In this document: one piece after another, positions 17,001-25,711 of the stretch
Position numbering within the stretch: the stretch's first letter is position 1
How the letters are laid out: every line of letters begins with the position of its first letter
DNA from: JBBDKV01 sp040879165
GTDB taxonomy: Bacteria > Patescibacteriota > Microgenomatia > UBA1400 > PJMF01
DNA: 59,895 nt
Reading direction: 5' to 3'
Assembly (NCBI GenBank): GCA_040879165.1
Contig: JBBDKV010000028.1
Span: forward strand, 1 to 59,895
The notes under the pieces: model-generated
What the model was told of the DNA's origin: nothing
The model's input: the letters and a program-made list of their open reading frames with translations, nothing else
Database searches by the model: none
Program-made: the position numbers and the translations under genes

Positions 17001-18020
17001 CCAGAACATGGATATGATCGATTGCAAGTACTAGTGGCCATAGAGAGAGTACTTGATCAATCCGCAGTTATTGAACAGTTTCTGAATCATCCAGAGGGAA
17101 TAAAAAATCGAGAGCAAATTATAGAAATGATAATGAACTATGTTTCGAAACTATTAGTTCAAGAACTTACTGTTTACATTTATGATTGGGCTGAAGATGA
17201 AGTAGTAGATTTCATTTTAAGTCAGTACCCCACGTATAAAACTCATATAGAGAGAGTGATGGAAAGTAGGCCAAATTTAATTAATAATGAAAAAATACTT
17301 CTAGCTTTAAATCTTGATATAACATCACATGAAGTTACAAAAATTGACACGAACTTACGAGATTATTTGTTTGAGTTTGCACGAAAAAATTTCAAATTAA
17401 TTGATAATTTGTTATACAAAAATTATTTTGAGATTCATACAATCTATTTCCCGGTTACGAGCAAGAAGTTGCTGTATGAGTTCGATTACGAGTTCGATGA
17501 TTCCCAATGGATTGACGGATCTAGTGTGTTACAAGCATTTAAGAATAAAATTAAAAAAACACCGGAGATTTGGTATTTCAAGGATATATATAGAATGGTT
17601 GGAAAATCTTTGATATTAACTACTAAACCTATATTAAATGATTTTTTGAAGGAGGTGCCTGAAGAACATAAGAAAATCATTTTTTCGTATTATATCGAGC
17701 AAATGCTCCCTCGCTATCAAGAGAACTGGACTGAGAAAATGCCAGATCTATTTTTCTCAAACCTGAACGAAGAAATTGAATTTCTTGCATCACATGGATT
17801 GGGTATTTTACCAATCAGCACCAAAGCGAAAAGAAAACGTATTGAAGTAATTGGAGTTGGGTATGAAGTGCTTATTCAAATGTTTGATGGTATTGAGAAT
17901 CGGATAATCGGCACTGTTTTTGTTCCTGCTAAAGAGGAGTTGGTCAAAAAGCCAACTGGAGTACGGCTTATTGCGAATAAAAATTACTATCAAGTACTAG
18001 GAGAATTTGCTTTTGACTGA
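14043..18020 (+). CDS. Very large orphan protein with a methyltransferase-like core
   Basis: 1325 residues, not recognised as a whole. Residues about 25-90 hold two similar helical units (LNYPEIKNVPLEELANEL and LHENFPKKSLQEVLNFL) that look like helix-turn-helix repeats. Residues about 385-440 resemble a TPR pair. About 440-610 resemble a class I SAM-dependent methyltransferase: motif I is IASIASGPHE, the acidic end of strand 2 is VDNEP, then IADMRDIP and FDIVECSS; the glycine loop is degenerate (SGP). The remaining ~700 residues are alpha-helical, with no transmembrane segment or signal peptide. The gene is more AT-rich than the core block before it. It stands alone between the intron-bearing tRNA and the APH-fold kinase genes. 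Confidence 0.75.
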   Translation: MGKDIAHPEVREHSLKELVSKQAHEYSARERRILQLNYPEIKNVPLEELANELSVGGRQLSVYELVLLHENFPKKSLQEVLNFLTDEESIIEYIHDMVNATKDAKQKFWQLFAVLPLSEKIQRHIFSVMTEKSQIIPEIVQASQPDNEEAIIQWTPSKVMLPIAELPHVETYVASAVDRSYFEIPRATIRMIYTDQDGKKTETSLSLSHEETAAALSFCRRRIKYIQHQRHRLFGAYRRERRLSQSDQVSYQELKIHYFKKYTEKWLKRFLAENNFDQQKLLTDESNIELELRFSQNKKGLSQKVGNLVRSPEELIAYFESKVQEKDASKVNEPTMIPLSSFDEVLDPQAFSWTRLADQAEDTSFNQSRHHQRSTEHQYNELQRAHLEIANATKSGDWSRAVDIYISYLEYWPQYIEHRLGVMDIYNRYQAGEIATMPERIASIASGPHEELRAQAAISKKLGYKMPEIVSVDNEPRMLEASRAQLPEELRGEGTDVIADMRDIPAMGSFDIVECSSFDNLKSDSEVVAMLVQMIAMVKQGGLLRFMVQPPFSEQLCSILEQHGVHILEKNSVLQFNDELRKQIHSDMGTEALKRLEYKTKRHVYFLARVDREVDQKLLLTALQSASVYADTQRNNTPTVENNIREEAEDLTINQMVALNPIFFMEKKGLTQKHVGYALTSIKGKIDASIARQLYAVYFGDARLTSFTELVFDIVKEESLLKGIFSINLLTHNHMGVREAFEEYLLNNLSYYIPILLDSDIDSSLKEKILQTAIFTDTELKALSDYFTEKMNADTDELHLESIIRLLPDNLRFHVPILMRYSAALAQYYFHFSLESVKPEVLSKNEKLQILQLPFLSIIKNEKLFSDYIEASLSLHDEQSLQLLLVSLNNLDEKKISSLSNTHQEQLQSLLSTFRSLPLNPLQISDLEKKISGQHLVQDRNIDRMNETLETQLSILFEECINLTGSASQRRPEVQEEVNKLIGSLSPEHGYDRLQVLVAIERVLDQSAVIEQFLNHPEGIKNREQIIEMIMNYVSKLLVQELTVYIYDWAEDEVVDFILSQYPTYKTHIERVMESRPNLINNEKILLALNLDITSHEVTKIDTNLRDYLFEFARKNFKLIDNLLYKNYFEIHTIYFPVTSKKLLYEFDYEFDDSQWIDGSSVLQAFKNKIKKTPEIWYFKDIYRMVGKSLILTTKPILNDFLKEVPEEHKKIIFSYYIEQMLPRYQENWTEKMPDLFFSNLNEEIEFLASHGLGILPISTKAKRKRIEVIGVGYEVLIQMFDGIENRIIGTVFVPAKEELVKKPTGVRLIANKNYYQVLGEFAFD

Positions 18021-18126
18021 TAGGAATTGCTTTCCTACTGTTGGAATAATACACAAACATCATACTCATGAGAATCAATATTCTGTAGGTCTAAATTACA
18101 ACTATTGACCAATCCTTTTTCAGTTA

Positions 18127-18139
18127 TATGCCCCCAGTA
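18127..18139 (+). repeat. Copy 1 of a 13-nt GC-rich repeat
   Basis: TATGCCCCCAGTA, identical to 20181-20193 and in the same orientation, both in gene gaps near the APH-like genes. Function unknown. Confidence 0.5.
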
Positions 18140-18140
18140 C

Positions 18141-18175
18141 GATGACTCGAACAGCAGTCATCCCTCACCTTTTTT
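18141..18175 (+). terminator. Candidate terminator hairpin
   Basis: Perfect 7-bp stem GATGACT/AGTCATC with an 8-nt loop (18141-18162), then seven bases and T6 (18170-18175). The gap between stem and T run weakens the call. It would end the transcript of the 1325-aa gene. Confidence 0.4.
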
Positions 18176-18244
18176 GTCAGCATCATAAAAAGATATAATT
18201 CAGTAGCATCCGCTAGTCTAAAACTAACTTCTCTCACCCTCTGA

Positions 18245-18250
18245 TATACT
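18245..18250 (+). promoter_or_regulatory. -10 element of a leaderless gene
   Basis: TATACT ending 6 nt before ATG 18257. Confidence 0.6.
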
Positions 18251-18256
18251 TACCTC

Positions 18257-19075
18257 ATGAGAAATGCACCAAGTATTGACGTAATTAAAGCTTTTGGCGA
18301 AGAAGCGGAACCCGTGTTATTGAGCGGTGGCGAAGGCTTTTCTTACAAAGTAGGCAACATTGTACTAAAACCTGTTCAAGATGTTGAACAAGCAAGCTGG
18401 AACGCCGATGTGTTATCAAGCATAGATGAAGATGGATTTCGGGTACTACGTTCTATTAGATCTATGGGTGGCGAGTGGGTGTACAAAGGCTGGCAGGCAT
18501 TTCAGTATCTAGAGGGAGATGAGAAAAAGGGTAATTGGACTGAAAAGATCGCGGTCTCTCGTCGTTTTCATGAAAAGTTGCGTGGGATTAGTAAGCCCGA
18601 TTTTATTGGCAAGCGAGATATACCTTGGGAGCGAGCTGATCTTGCTGTGTGGTCTGAGCAGCCGATTGAGTTTCATCCAGCAGTTCAGCATATTACAGAT
18701 TCCCTTAGCGCACATATTCAACCAATTGAAGCCAAAGAACAGCTTATCCATGGTGATATGACTGGCAACATTCTCTTTCATCCCACTTTTCCACCAGCAA
18801 TTATTGATTTCTCACCATACTGGCGGTCAGCTGAGTACGCCACTGCCATTATCATCGTTGATTCAATAGTCTGGGAAGGGGCGCCCGACAACCTGCTGCA
18901 GGAGATGGATAATACTACTGAGAATAATCAGCTTCTGATGCGCGCAGCTCTGTGGAGAATGAAAACATCGGAATTATTTTCGAAAAGTCACGACCAGTCT
19001 TTTGTTACAGAAATTAGCAACTATCTGCACTTTATAAAAATGCTAGTACAGCGAGTGGAGAAACAGCAGGCCTGA
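18257..19075 (+). CDS. APH-fold small-molecule kinase (TIGR02569-like)
   Basis: An aminoglycoside-phosphotransferase-fold kinase of 272 aa. The Brenner motif is HGDMTGN (His165, catalytic Asp167, Asn171) and the metal-binding aspartate is in IDFSP (Asp184). The N-terminal lobe is short, with GGEGFSYKV as the nucleotide loop and VLKPV for the lysine. The IDFSPYWRSAEYA arrangement resembles the TIGR02569 group rather than classical resistance enzymes. It probably phosphorylates a small metabolite or antibiotic; the substrate is unknown. Leaderless start. A second, dissimilar APH-fold gene follows 56 nt downstream. Confidence 0.8.
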   Translation: MRNAPSIDVIKAFGEEAEPVLLSGGEGFSYKVGNIVLKPVQDVEQASWNADVLSSIDEDGFRVLRSIRSMGGEWVYKGWQAFQYLEGDEKKGNWTEKIAVSRRFHEKLRGISKPDFIGKRDIPWERADLAVWSEQPIEFHPAVQHITDSLSAHIQPIEAKEQLIHGDMTGNILFHPTFPPAIIDFSPYWRSAEYATAIIIVDSIVWEGAPDNLLQEMDNTTENNQLLMRAALWRMKTSELFSKSHDQSFVTEISNYLHFIKMLVQRVEKQQA

Positions 19076-19131
19076 GAGCTTTTACTTTGAAGTTGATGAC
19101 ACACCATTCAAGCAATAATGAATAAGAATCT

Positions 19132-20037
19132 ATGACAGAAGCAAAAACAATTATTTCAGATGAGCAAGCTAGCGTATTTCTTGCAACTGAAGGGATGGAG
19201 GGTGCGACTGTTGAAAGAATTGCCGGCGGCGAACTATCGCAAGCCTTCATAGTCAGAATTGAAGGGAAAGAGTCTGTTTTAAGAGTCAATAAGAGTCGAA
19301 GCGGATTTGATAAAGATGCCTTTGCTGCAAAACACTTCTCTTCTGATCGTGTGCCAATTCCTCAACTGCAACATATTAGTGAAAGATCTGGGCTCTACTA
19401 CTGCTTAACTGATAAAGCACCAGGTGCTCAGGTCTATGAAAAGTATTTAGAAAAGAATCCTGGCTCAATTCAATTACTTTTCGAAACATTGACTGCCGTT
19501 CATAACACCGACATTACTCGGTTTGAAGGGTTTGGAAAATGGGATGATCAAGGTCGAGGAGAGAGTTCGAGCTGGAAAGACTATCTAACGAGCATGCATG
19601 ACGAGGAAGAATGGCGGCAGCTGGCAAAAAGAGGTGTGTTAGATGTTGAATACCTTAATGCACTGTTTGGACAATTTGAAGCATTACTACCTGTTTTACC
19701 TGAGGAAAGAAAACTTGTTCATGGTGACCCTGCCAACGATAATATGTTCGCTGTAGGCTTGGAAGTCACGGCAGTCACAGACTGGGCTGAGTCAATGTAT
19801 GGTGATCCACTTTTTGATATTGCCTGGCTAGAATTTTGGGGAAACAATATAGATTTTACTGAAGAGTACAAGAAGTATTGTATTGAGAATGGAATTTCCT
19901 ATGATAATTATCACGAAAGAATCAAAGCATACTTGCTGTACTTAGCCATCACAACCTTGGTTTGGTACATAGAAGTCAACTCCCAAGATGGATACCATTG
20001 GTTGCGTAACAGATTAGGAGAAAAATTCAATTTCTGA
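19132..20037 (+). CDS. APH-fold phosphotransferase
   Basis: 301 aa with a full two-lobe APH fold. The catalytic loop is VHGDPANDN (His197, Asp199, Asn204) and the metal-binding residue is in TDWAE (Asp217), followed by YGDPLFDIAW. The layout is that of hygromycin/macrolide phosphotransferase-type proteins (PF01636). No clear -10 hexamer lies close to the start, so it may be co-transcribed with the preceding kinase. The substrate is unknown; a resistance role is possible but unsupported by sequence alone. Confidence 0.8.
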   Translation: MTEAKTIISDEQASVFLATEGMEGATVERIAGGELSQAFIVRIEGKESVLRVNKSRSGFDKDAFAAKHFSSDRVPIPQLQHISERSGLYYCLTDKAPGAQVYEKYLEKNPGSIQLLFETLTAVHNTDITRFEGFGKWDDQGRGESSSWKDYLTSMHDEEEWRQLAKRGVLDVEYLNALFGQFEALLPVLPEERKLVHGDPANDNMFAVGLEVTAVTDWAESMYGDPLFDIAWLEFWGNNIDFTEEYKKYCIENGISYDNYHERIKAYLLYLAITTLVWYIEVNSQDGYHWLRNRLGEKFNF

Positions 20038-20083
20038 GGAAATTCAACTGAACTTGTCCTTTGGGCTCTAGTTGAAAAATGTA

Positions 20084-20133
20084 CTCCTCCACCCACTCCC
20101 TAGTTCGTGCACTGACCTGCTGGGGGAGCTTTT
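20084..20133 (+). terminator. Large-loop hairpin with T run
   Basis: CTCCTCC (20084-20090) pairs with GGGGGAG (20122-20128) across a 31-nt loop, followed by CTTTT. It resembles the element at 26095-26143. It is the only terminator-like structure behind the APH gene. The rest of 20038-20545 shows no convincing gene, apart from a weak minus-strand frame at 20163-20372. Confidence 0.4.
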
Positions 20134-20180
20134 GCATTAGATGTCTAAAATAAATCTATATATCAATCTTTTTTCACTAT

Positions 20181-20193
20181 TATGCCCCCAGTA
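20181..20193 (+). repeat. Copy 2 of a 13-nt GC-rich repeat
   Basis: TATGCCCCCAGTA, identical to 18127-18139. On the minus strand both copies would encode a C-terminal (R)xTGGI, in short frames ending just beyond. Confidence 0.5.
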
Positions 20194-20545
20194 GGACGGC
20201 TTGCCTTGGACTCGGACTGGTAGTGATATCCATACGTGCTGATTGAGTCGAGTGAGGTGGAGGCGAACAATGGAAGAGGTTCTGTTATGGGGTTACCATT
20301 TTGATGTGGAATAGTTCGAGTAAATAACTCATTGCTGAGTTGGGGATTAGGTTGAGGAGAAGCAGTATTCATATCTAATCATAATAGATCAGCGAAGCTC
20401 AGTGATCAATTATAGTTTCCGTTTATCATCAAAAATTACTCTATTGTCTAGCATGGCCGAGACGATCAAATTGATTTTTTTATATTTGAAATATTCTTGG
20501 CAGAAAATAATTTAAAAAATCATGTAGAATACTAAGCATCTTATT

Positions 20546-21619
20546 ATGAAAAACATTAAGTACCCATGGATTTTAGCATTTTCTGTTTTACTACTAGGAG
20601 TAGCAGCTTTCATTTTGGTATATCATTCAAGTATTGGTCAGTGTATAGACTTTGCAGATATACCATTAGCAGAAAAAAATAGATTTGTGAAAAGCATCAA
20701 AAATAAACATGAGAACAGAGCGATAGCGGGATATTTTACTCAGGGAAATCGTATATATAACTCAGATGGATTACCACATCAGTTTGTAGGTGTTGCTCGT
20801 CCATCTTTAGAATGGGTGCAAACAGGAGAGAATATCTCCCGTGAGGATTTTGCTAAGATGCGACAGCTAGGAATTAATCTCGTGCGATTGCCGTTGAATC
20901 AGCAGTATTATTTACAAAGTGAAGAGTATCGTAGGCTTGTAGATAGGTCTGTTGAGTGGATAAATAGTCTTGGCATGGCAGTGATGTTAGACTTGCACTG
21001 GTCAGATAAGGGAGGTTTAGACCCAGTCGCAGAGCAGCAAGTTATGGCAGATAAGAATTCTTTAATCTTTTGGAGAGAGGTTGCGACTTTGTATAAGGAT
21101 AACTCAGAAGTTATATTCGAACTATATAATGAGCCACATGACATATCTCCAGAAGTGTGGCTGAATGGCGGACCTAATGAGGATGGTTTTGAGGCCGTTG
21201 GCATGCAAACCATGGCAGATCTAATTCGAAACGAGGTCGGTGCAGATAATTTAATTGTCGTTAATGGTATTAATTGGGGTTATGATCATCAACCCCTCGC
21301 TCGCGTAGAAGGTAAAAACATTATTTATGGAACGCATCCGTATGGACAACATCCTGGTAAACAAATACGGCAAGACTGGGATGCTCACTTCGGTTTTCTC
21401 TCTGCAGATTACCCCGTGATGATTACAGAGTTTGGAGATACTAGTGCTTGTGAAGGAGTTTTTCAGAAAGAACTAGTAGAGTATGCCAATGAACACTCAA
21501 TGTCCTGGGTCGCTTGGGCATGGTATCCTGCAGATTGTGGTTTTCCCTCCTTGATACAAGATTGGTCAGGTACATTAAATGCTGCTGGCGCATCAATTTT
21601 CCCAATTACAAGAGAGTGA
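20546..21619 (+). CDS. Membrane-anchored GH5 glycoside hydrolase (cellulase-like)
   Basis: One N-terminal helix (about residues 7-26) anchors an extracytoplasmic (beta/alpha)8 domain. GH5 features are clear: DLHW at about 149-152, the acid/base glutamate in LYNEP (Glu196), a THPY motif at about 263-266, and the nucleophile in ITEFGD (Glu295). Length (357 aa) is normal. The family cleaves beta-linked glucans or mannans with retention. The gene is followed by a GT2 synthase and a GT-C::GH8 fusion, so it probably trims or releases the polymer made by that locus. A TAGAAT (20525-20530) lies 15 nt before the ATG. Confidence 0.9.
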   Translation: MKNIKYPWILAFSVLLLGVAAFILVYHSSIGQCIDFADIPLAEKNRFVKSIKNKHENRAIAGYFTQGNRIYNSDGLPHQFVGVARPSLEWVQTGENISREDFAKMRQLGINLVRLPLNQQYYLQSEEYRRLVDRSVEWINSLGMAVMLDLHWSDKGGLDPVAEQQVMADKNSLIFWREVATLYKDNSEVIFELYNEPHDISPEVWLNGGPNEDGFEAVGMQTMADLIRNEVGADNLIVVNGINWGYDHQPLARVEGKNIIYGTHPYGQHPGKQIRQDWDAHFGFLSADYPVMITEFGDTSACEGVFQKELVEYANEHSMSWVAWAWYPADCGFPSLIQDWSGTLNAAGASIFPITRE

Positions 21620-21766
21620 TCATTTACTACCTAAGAATTTATGTTCATATTAATTATTATTAACATAATATATAATAAGTGCTAATAGCGTGGTTATTTT
21701 TGAATAGTATTGAGAATCTAGAAGCAGTGATTTAAAAAACATCCATTAATTAATAGTAGAGACAGA

Positions 21767-23050
21767 ATGCTTACGGCACTTTTTATAGCACTTGTTCTTT
21801 TTATTCTACTCCAGGCAGTAGTGAGTACCTATCTTAATGTATTTATTTGGGAGGATCCAGATAGACTCGCTGCTATACGTTCACCAAAATTATTCCTCAA
21901 AGAACACTTCGGATTTACACTACTTGTTCCTGCTCGTCATGAAGAAGCGGTGATTAAAGAAACAATTATTAAGATGTCTCAAATACGTTATCCAAAGAAC
22001 AAATATCAAATTTTAGTAATTTGTGAACACTCAGACAAATTAACGATTACCCAAGCTAAAAATGCTATTCGAGAGCATAAGATGTCAAATGCTCGTGTCA
22101 TCACTTTTTCTGATCGACCTATCAACAAGCCGCATGCTTTAAACATTGGCTTGAAAAAGGCTTCGCATGAAATAATTACAATTTTTGATGCCGAAGATGA
22201 AGTGCAAGCAGATATATTACAAGTTGCTAACACGTTATTAGTGAGCAAGAAAATAGATATTTTACAAGCGGGCGTACAACTTATGGATTACGATTCCCAC
22301 TGGTACAGCGCACATAATGTCCTAGAATACTATTTTTGGTTTAAGTCACGACTTTTTTTTCACGCACATCACAAGGTTGTTCCTCTAGGAGGCAACACAG
22401 TTTTTTTTAAGAAATCTGTCTTACAGCAGCTGAATGGCTGGGATGAGAACTGTCTCACAGAAGATGCAGAAATTGGCATACGTTTGACATCGCAAGGAGC
22501 CAGTTGTTTAACAACCTATGATCCTGTTCACGCCACTCAGGAAGAAACACCAAGTACAGTGGGTAGTTTTATTCGACAGAGGACTCGATGGAATCAGGGA
22601 TTTATACAAGTGTTATTAAGGGGAGATTGGCGTGCATATCCTTCAGTTTTTCAAAAAATTTTGGCTTTTTACACGCTTTCCTATCCGATCCAACAAGCAC
22701 TTATTTTTATATTAACCCCGCCACTGCTTATTTTGGGTCTGGTGACAAACTTATCAGTAATGTTTGGTATGTTAAGTTTTTTGCCACTGCTCATGGTGTT
22801 GGTACATGCATCTGTAGCAATACTTGCAATGCATGAATTTATTACAGATTATGATTTGAAGCACCGATGGTGGGTGTATCCCTGGCTTGTCCTATCCCTT
22901 ATTCCTTTTCAGATTTTATTAGGTATTAGTGCTGTGCGAGCTACTTGGCGTGTAATGCGGGGGATTAACGAATGGGAAAAAACTCAACACTTAGGACTAC
23001 ATCGATCAACAGCAGAAGCAGACTCAAGCACAGTGGCAAAATATTCATGA
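21767..23050 (+). CDS. GT2 family membrane glycosyltransferase (processive synthase type)
   Basis: 427 aa: one N-terminal helix, a cytoplasmic GT-A domain, then three to four C-terminal helices. All hallmarks of a processive GT2 enzyme are visible: LVPARHEE for nucleotide binding, DAED at 141-144 for the metal, TED at 231-233 for the catalytic base, and QRTRW at 271-275 for the acceptor (QxxRW). It lacks a C-terminal PilZ domain, so c-di-GMP control of the BcsA kind is not expected. It should polymerise a sugar nucleotide, perhaps UDP-glucose, while extruding the chain. Its stop overlaps the next start (ATGA), indicating translational coupling. Confidence 0.92.
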   Translation: MLTALFIALVLFILLQAVVSTYLNVFIWEDPDRLAAIRSPKLFLKEHFGFTLLVPARHEEAVIKETIIKMSQIRYPKNKYQILVICEHSDKLTITQAKNAIREHKMSNARVITFSDRPINKPHALNIGLKKASHEIITIFDAEDEVQADILQVANTLLVSKKIDILQAGVQLMDYDSHWYSAHNVLEYYFWFKSRLFFHAHHKVVPLGGNTVFFKKSVLQQLNGWDENCLTEDAEIGIRLTSQGASCLTTYDPVHATQEETPSTVGSFIRQRTRWNQGFIQVLLRGDWRAYPSVFQKILAFYTLSYPIQQALIFILTPPLLILGLVTNLSVMFGMLSFLPLLMVLVHASVAILAMHEFITDYDLKHRWWVYPWLVLSLIPFQILLGISAVRATWRVMRGINEWEKTQHLGLHRSTAEADSSTVAKYS

Positions 23051-25689
23051 AAAAATTATTTTCTTCACCCTATAAAACTTTTTCTGGACTTATCAAAATC
23101 TCTTTCGAGACGTGGCTTGTGATTTTCTTACTATTAGTGGCAGGTTTGGCTCACAGTTCGAACATGTTTAATTATCCATATTTTGAAAATGATGAGGGCA
23201 CTTATCTGTCTCAGGCATGGTCATTTATTGATCAGGGAAAGCTTTCTCCCTATACCTATTACTACGATCACGCTCCAGCTGGCTGGATGTTACTCGGTGC
23301 ATGGTTGGGACTAACTGGTGGTTTGGAGACATTTGGTCCAAACCCTTTGCATTCTGGAAGAGTTTTCATTTTTGTACTTCATTTGGTGTCGGTATTTCTA
23401 CTCTATGTTATTACCAAGCGAATCACTCGACAAAAGCTGGCAGCATCGATTGCAGTAATCGTATTTTCCCTTTCACCGCTTGAACTCTACTACGGGAGAC
23501 GAATTCTACTGGACAACATTATGGTATTTTGGATGCTGTGGTCACTCTATTTTGCCACAGTCACTCCACAGAAACTTCGTCATGTAGTGATGAGCGGAAT
23601 TGCTTTTGCTTTGGCAACATTAACTAAGGAAAATGCCATATTTAGTGGACCAGTAATTCTTTACATAAGTGCGATGCACGCAAATCCGAGTATTTGGAAA
23701 TGGACCATTGGTAAATGGCTCGTCACAGTTGGCGTACTATTGAGTTTGTACCCTCTCTATGCATGGATGAAAGGCGAGTTGTTGCCGGCAAGTTTTTGGG
23801 GTGATGGTAGGGATCAAGTCAGTCTAATTGAAACGCTGCAGCAGCAGGCTTCTCGAGGCAAAGGTTTGATGCCTTGGGCTGAAGACAGTGATTTTTATAG
23901 CAATTTTCGTGTATGGTTGGCTCGTGACCCATGGATTATCCTACTGGGGAGTATAGCGCTACTTACCAGTATGATTCTCAATGATAAATACAAAGCGATC
24001 AAAGCTATCTCTCTAACTGCTATTGCACAAATTTTATTTTTAGCTCGCGGGCAGTTGGTTTTTGACTTTTATATTATCGGCGTTCTTCCCTTTTTTGCTA
24101 TTCTTATTGGAAGCATGGCTGCTCGACCAGTGATATGGGCTAAGGACCACATTAGCGTGCAAGGTTATGCATGTACTTCTGTATTTCTGATTGCACTGAT
24201 GTTTGTTACTTCTGGAACTCCTGCGTTTACTGTGAATGAGACGATCAATCAACAGAAAGCAATAGACTGGGTTGTTCAAAACGTTTCCAAAGATGCAAAA
24301 ATTTCTGTAAATAATTATGCCTATCCACAGTTGCGCGGTGTAGAGGGATTTGAAAATGCAGAACTAAGTTTCAAAATAGAGTTTGATCCAGAGATTCGTC
24401 GTGGTGTTTTTCACGAAGATCCGTACACCATTGAGTACATGCTTGTGACTCACTCTGAAATTTACCACTTTTCTGAAGGGTATTTGCCATTTTTGAGCAA
24501 GACATTCGATCATAGCCAATTAGTGGCAGATTATAGAAAAAACACCACTAGCTATATTGATATCTCAAAACTTATAAGTACTAATGGAGATTGGGCGCAA
24601 GTCTATAAGCTCGATCCGAATAAAAATAATTTACTTGTAGATAGCTGGCGTTCTTATAAAAGACACTTCATTAAAGATGACGGGCAGGTAATTGATAAGT
24701 CCAACTGGACCACCACTTCAGAAGGTCAGTCATATGCACTGCTGCAAGCACTGGAGCATAATGACCAAGTTGCGTTTGACTCTGTGTGGTCGTGGACAAA
24801 AGAACACATGCAAGTGCGAGAGACGGATTCACTGTTCGTATGGAAAATGCAACTTGATGAGCATGGCAAGAATCATATTTTTGATTCCAACTCTTTGAGT
24901 TACTCCGATCAAAATATTGCATTTGCTCTCTACGGGGCCTACTTGCAGTGGGGTAATGAAAGTTACAAAGAAGATGCAAAAATAATTATTGCAGATATTT
25001 GGAGCCATGAGGTAATAGAAAGAAACAACCGATTATACTTGTTGGCATTTCCCGACGGTCAGCCGGGAAGTAAGCTACTGGTTAATCCATCGCACCTTTC
25101 ACCATACTATTATAGATATTTTGCCAAGATAGATGAGAATGATTGGAACCGACTCATTACTGATTCCTATAGTTTGCTCACAGAGGTGCAAGAGCGTTCG
25201 ACAGAGGGAATTATTCCAAACTGGATAGCAGTTGAGCAGAATGGATCTCTGAGCTCGGCACAATCTGTTGTGCCAGCTGGTGCAGATAGCTATAGTTATG
25301 ATGCCTACCGAGTGGCTTGGAGAATGAGTCAAGATGCTCAAGATCCTCGGGCAGGACTCATCTTACAAAGTCTCGGACTTTTTTATGAGCAAAAATGGCT
25401 TGATGATGGATTTATATCGACAGAGTATAGTTTGGAAGGGCGTACTCTTTCCGATTACGCTGATATTCCTACTACATCAGGAGCTGTCATTGCGCTACAA
25501 AGCACTAGTCCTGAACTTGCACAAGAAGTTTTTCAAGATGCTATTTTATCTAGATACAATGAGGATGACTACTCCTGGGGAAAGAGAGACAGTGCTTCTT
25601 CACAAAACTGGGCTGTACTCTCATTGAGTGCTTTGGGCTACTCGCCAACTACATCAGGCATTACTTTGTCTGCACCAGTCTCTAACTAG
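23047..25689 (+). CDS. GT-C (GT39-like) glycosyltransferase fused to a GH8 endoglucanase
   Basis: 880 aa. Residues 1 to about 400 form a GT39/ArnT-like membrane domain with about 10 helices. Its first loop has the acidic pair of ENDEGTYL (Asp49, Glu50), and later come SPLELYYGRR and a lipid-side LTKEN. The C-terminal ~330 residues match family GH8: the general acid in TTSEGQSY (Glu559), the SYSDQNIAFAL segment (Asp621, first Asp of the usual motif lost) and the base in YSYDAYR (Asp752). BcsZ, the cellulase of cellulose operons, is GH8. The ATG overlaps the GT2 stop codon by ATGA; an in-frame ATG at 22972 would overlap the GT2 gene by 79 bp and is less likely. Confidence 0.88.
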   Translation: MKKLFSSPYKTFSGLIKISFETWLVIFLLLVAGLAHSSNMFNYPYFENDEGTYLSQAWSFIDQGKLSPYTYYYDHAPAGWMLLGAWLGLTGGLETFGPNPLHSGRVFIFVLHLVSVFLLYVITKRITRQKLAASIAVIVFSLSPLELYYGRRILLDNIMVFWMLWSLYFATVTPQKLRHVVMSGIAFALATLTKENAIFSGPVILYISAMHANPSIWKWTIGKWLVTVGVLLSLYPLYAWMKGELLPASFWGDGRDQVSLIETLQQQASRGKGLMPWAEDSDFYSNFRVWLARDPWIILLGSIALLTSMILNDKYKAIKAISLTAIAQILFLARGQLVFDFYIIGVLPFFAILIGSMAARPVIWAKDHISVQGYACTSVFLIALMFVTSGTPAFTVNETINQQKAIDWVVQNVSKDAKISVNNYAYPQLRGVEGFENAELSFKIEFDPEIRRGVFHEDPYTIEYMLVTHSEIYHFSEGYLPFLSKTFDHSQLVADYRKNTTSYIDISKLISTNGDWAQVYKLDPNKNNLLVDSWRSYKRHFIKDDGQVIDKSNWTTTSEGQSYALLQALEHNDQVAFDSVWSWTKEHMQVRETDSLFVWKMQLDEHGKNHIFDSNSLSYSDQNIAFALYGAYLQWGNESYKEDAKIIIADIWSHEVIERNNRLYLLAFPDGQPGSKLLVNPSHLSPYYYRYFAKIDENDWNRLITDSYSLLTEVQERSTEGIIPNWIAVEQNGSLSSAQSVVPAGADSYSYDAYRVAWRMSQDAQDPRAGLILQSLGLFYEQKWLDDGFISTEYSLEGRTLSDYADIPTTSGAVIALQSTSPELAQEVFQDAILSRYNEDDYSWGKRDSASSQNWAVLSLSALGYSPTTSGITLSAPVSN

Positions 25690-25711
25690 GCCTATATATT
25701 TAAAGAAACAT

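Noticed and set aside
20163..20372. 69-codon minus-strand frame as a gene
   Set aside because: No promoter geometry, no recognisable family, Pro/Ser-rich composition; kept only as carrier of the 13-nt repeat.
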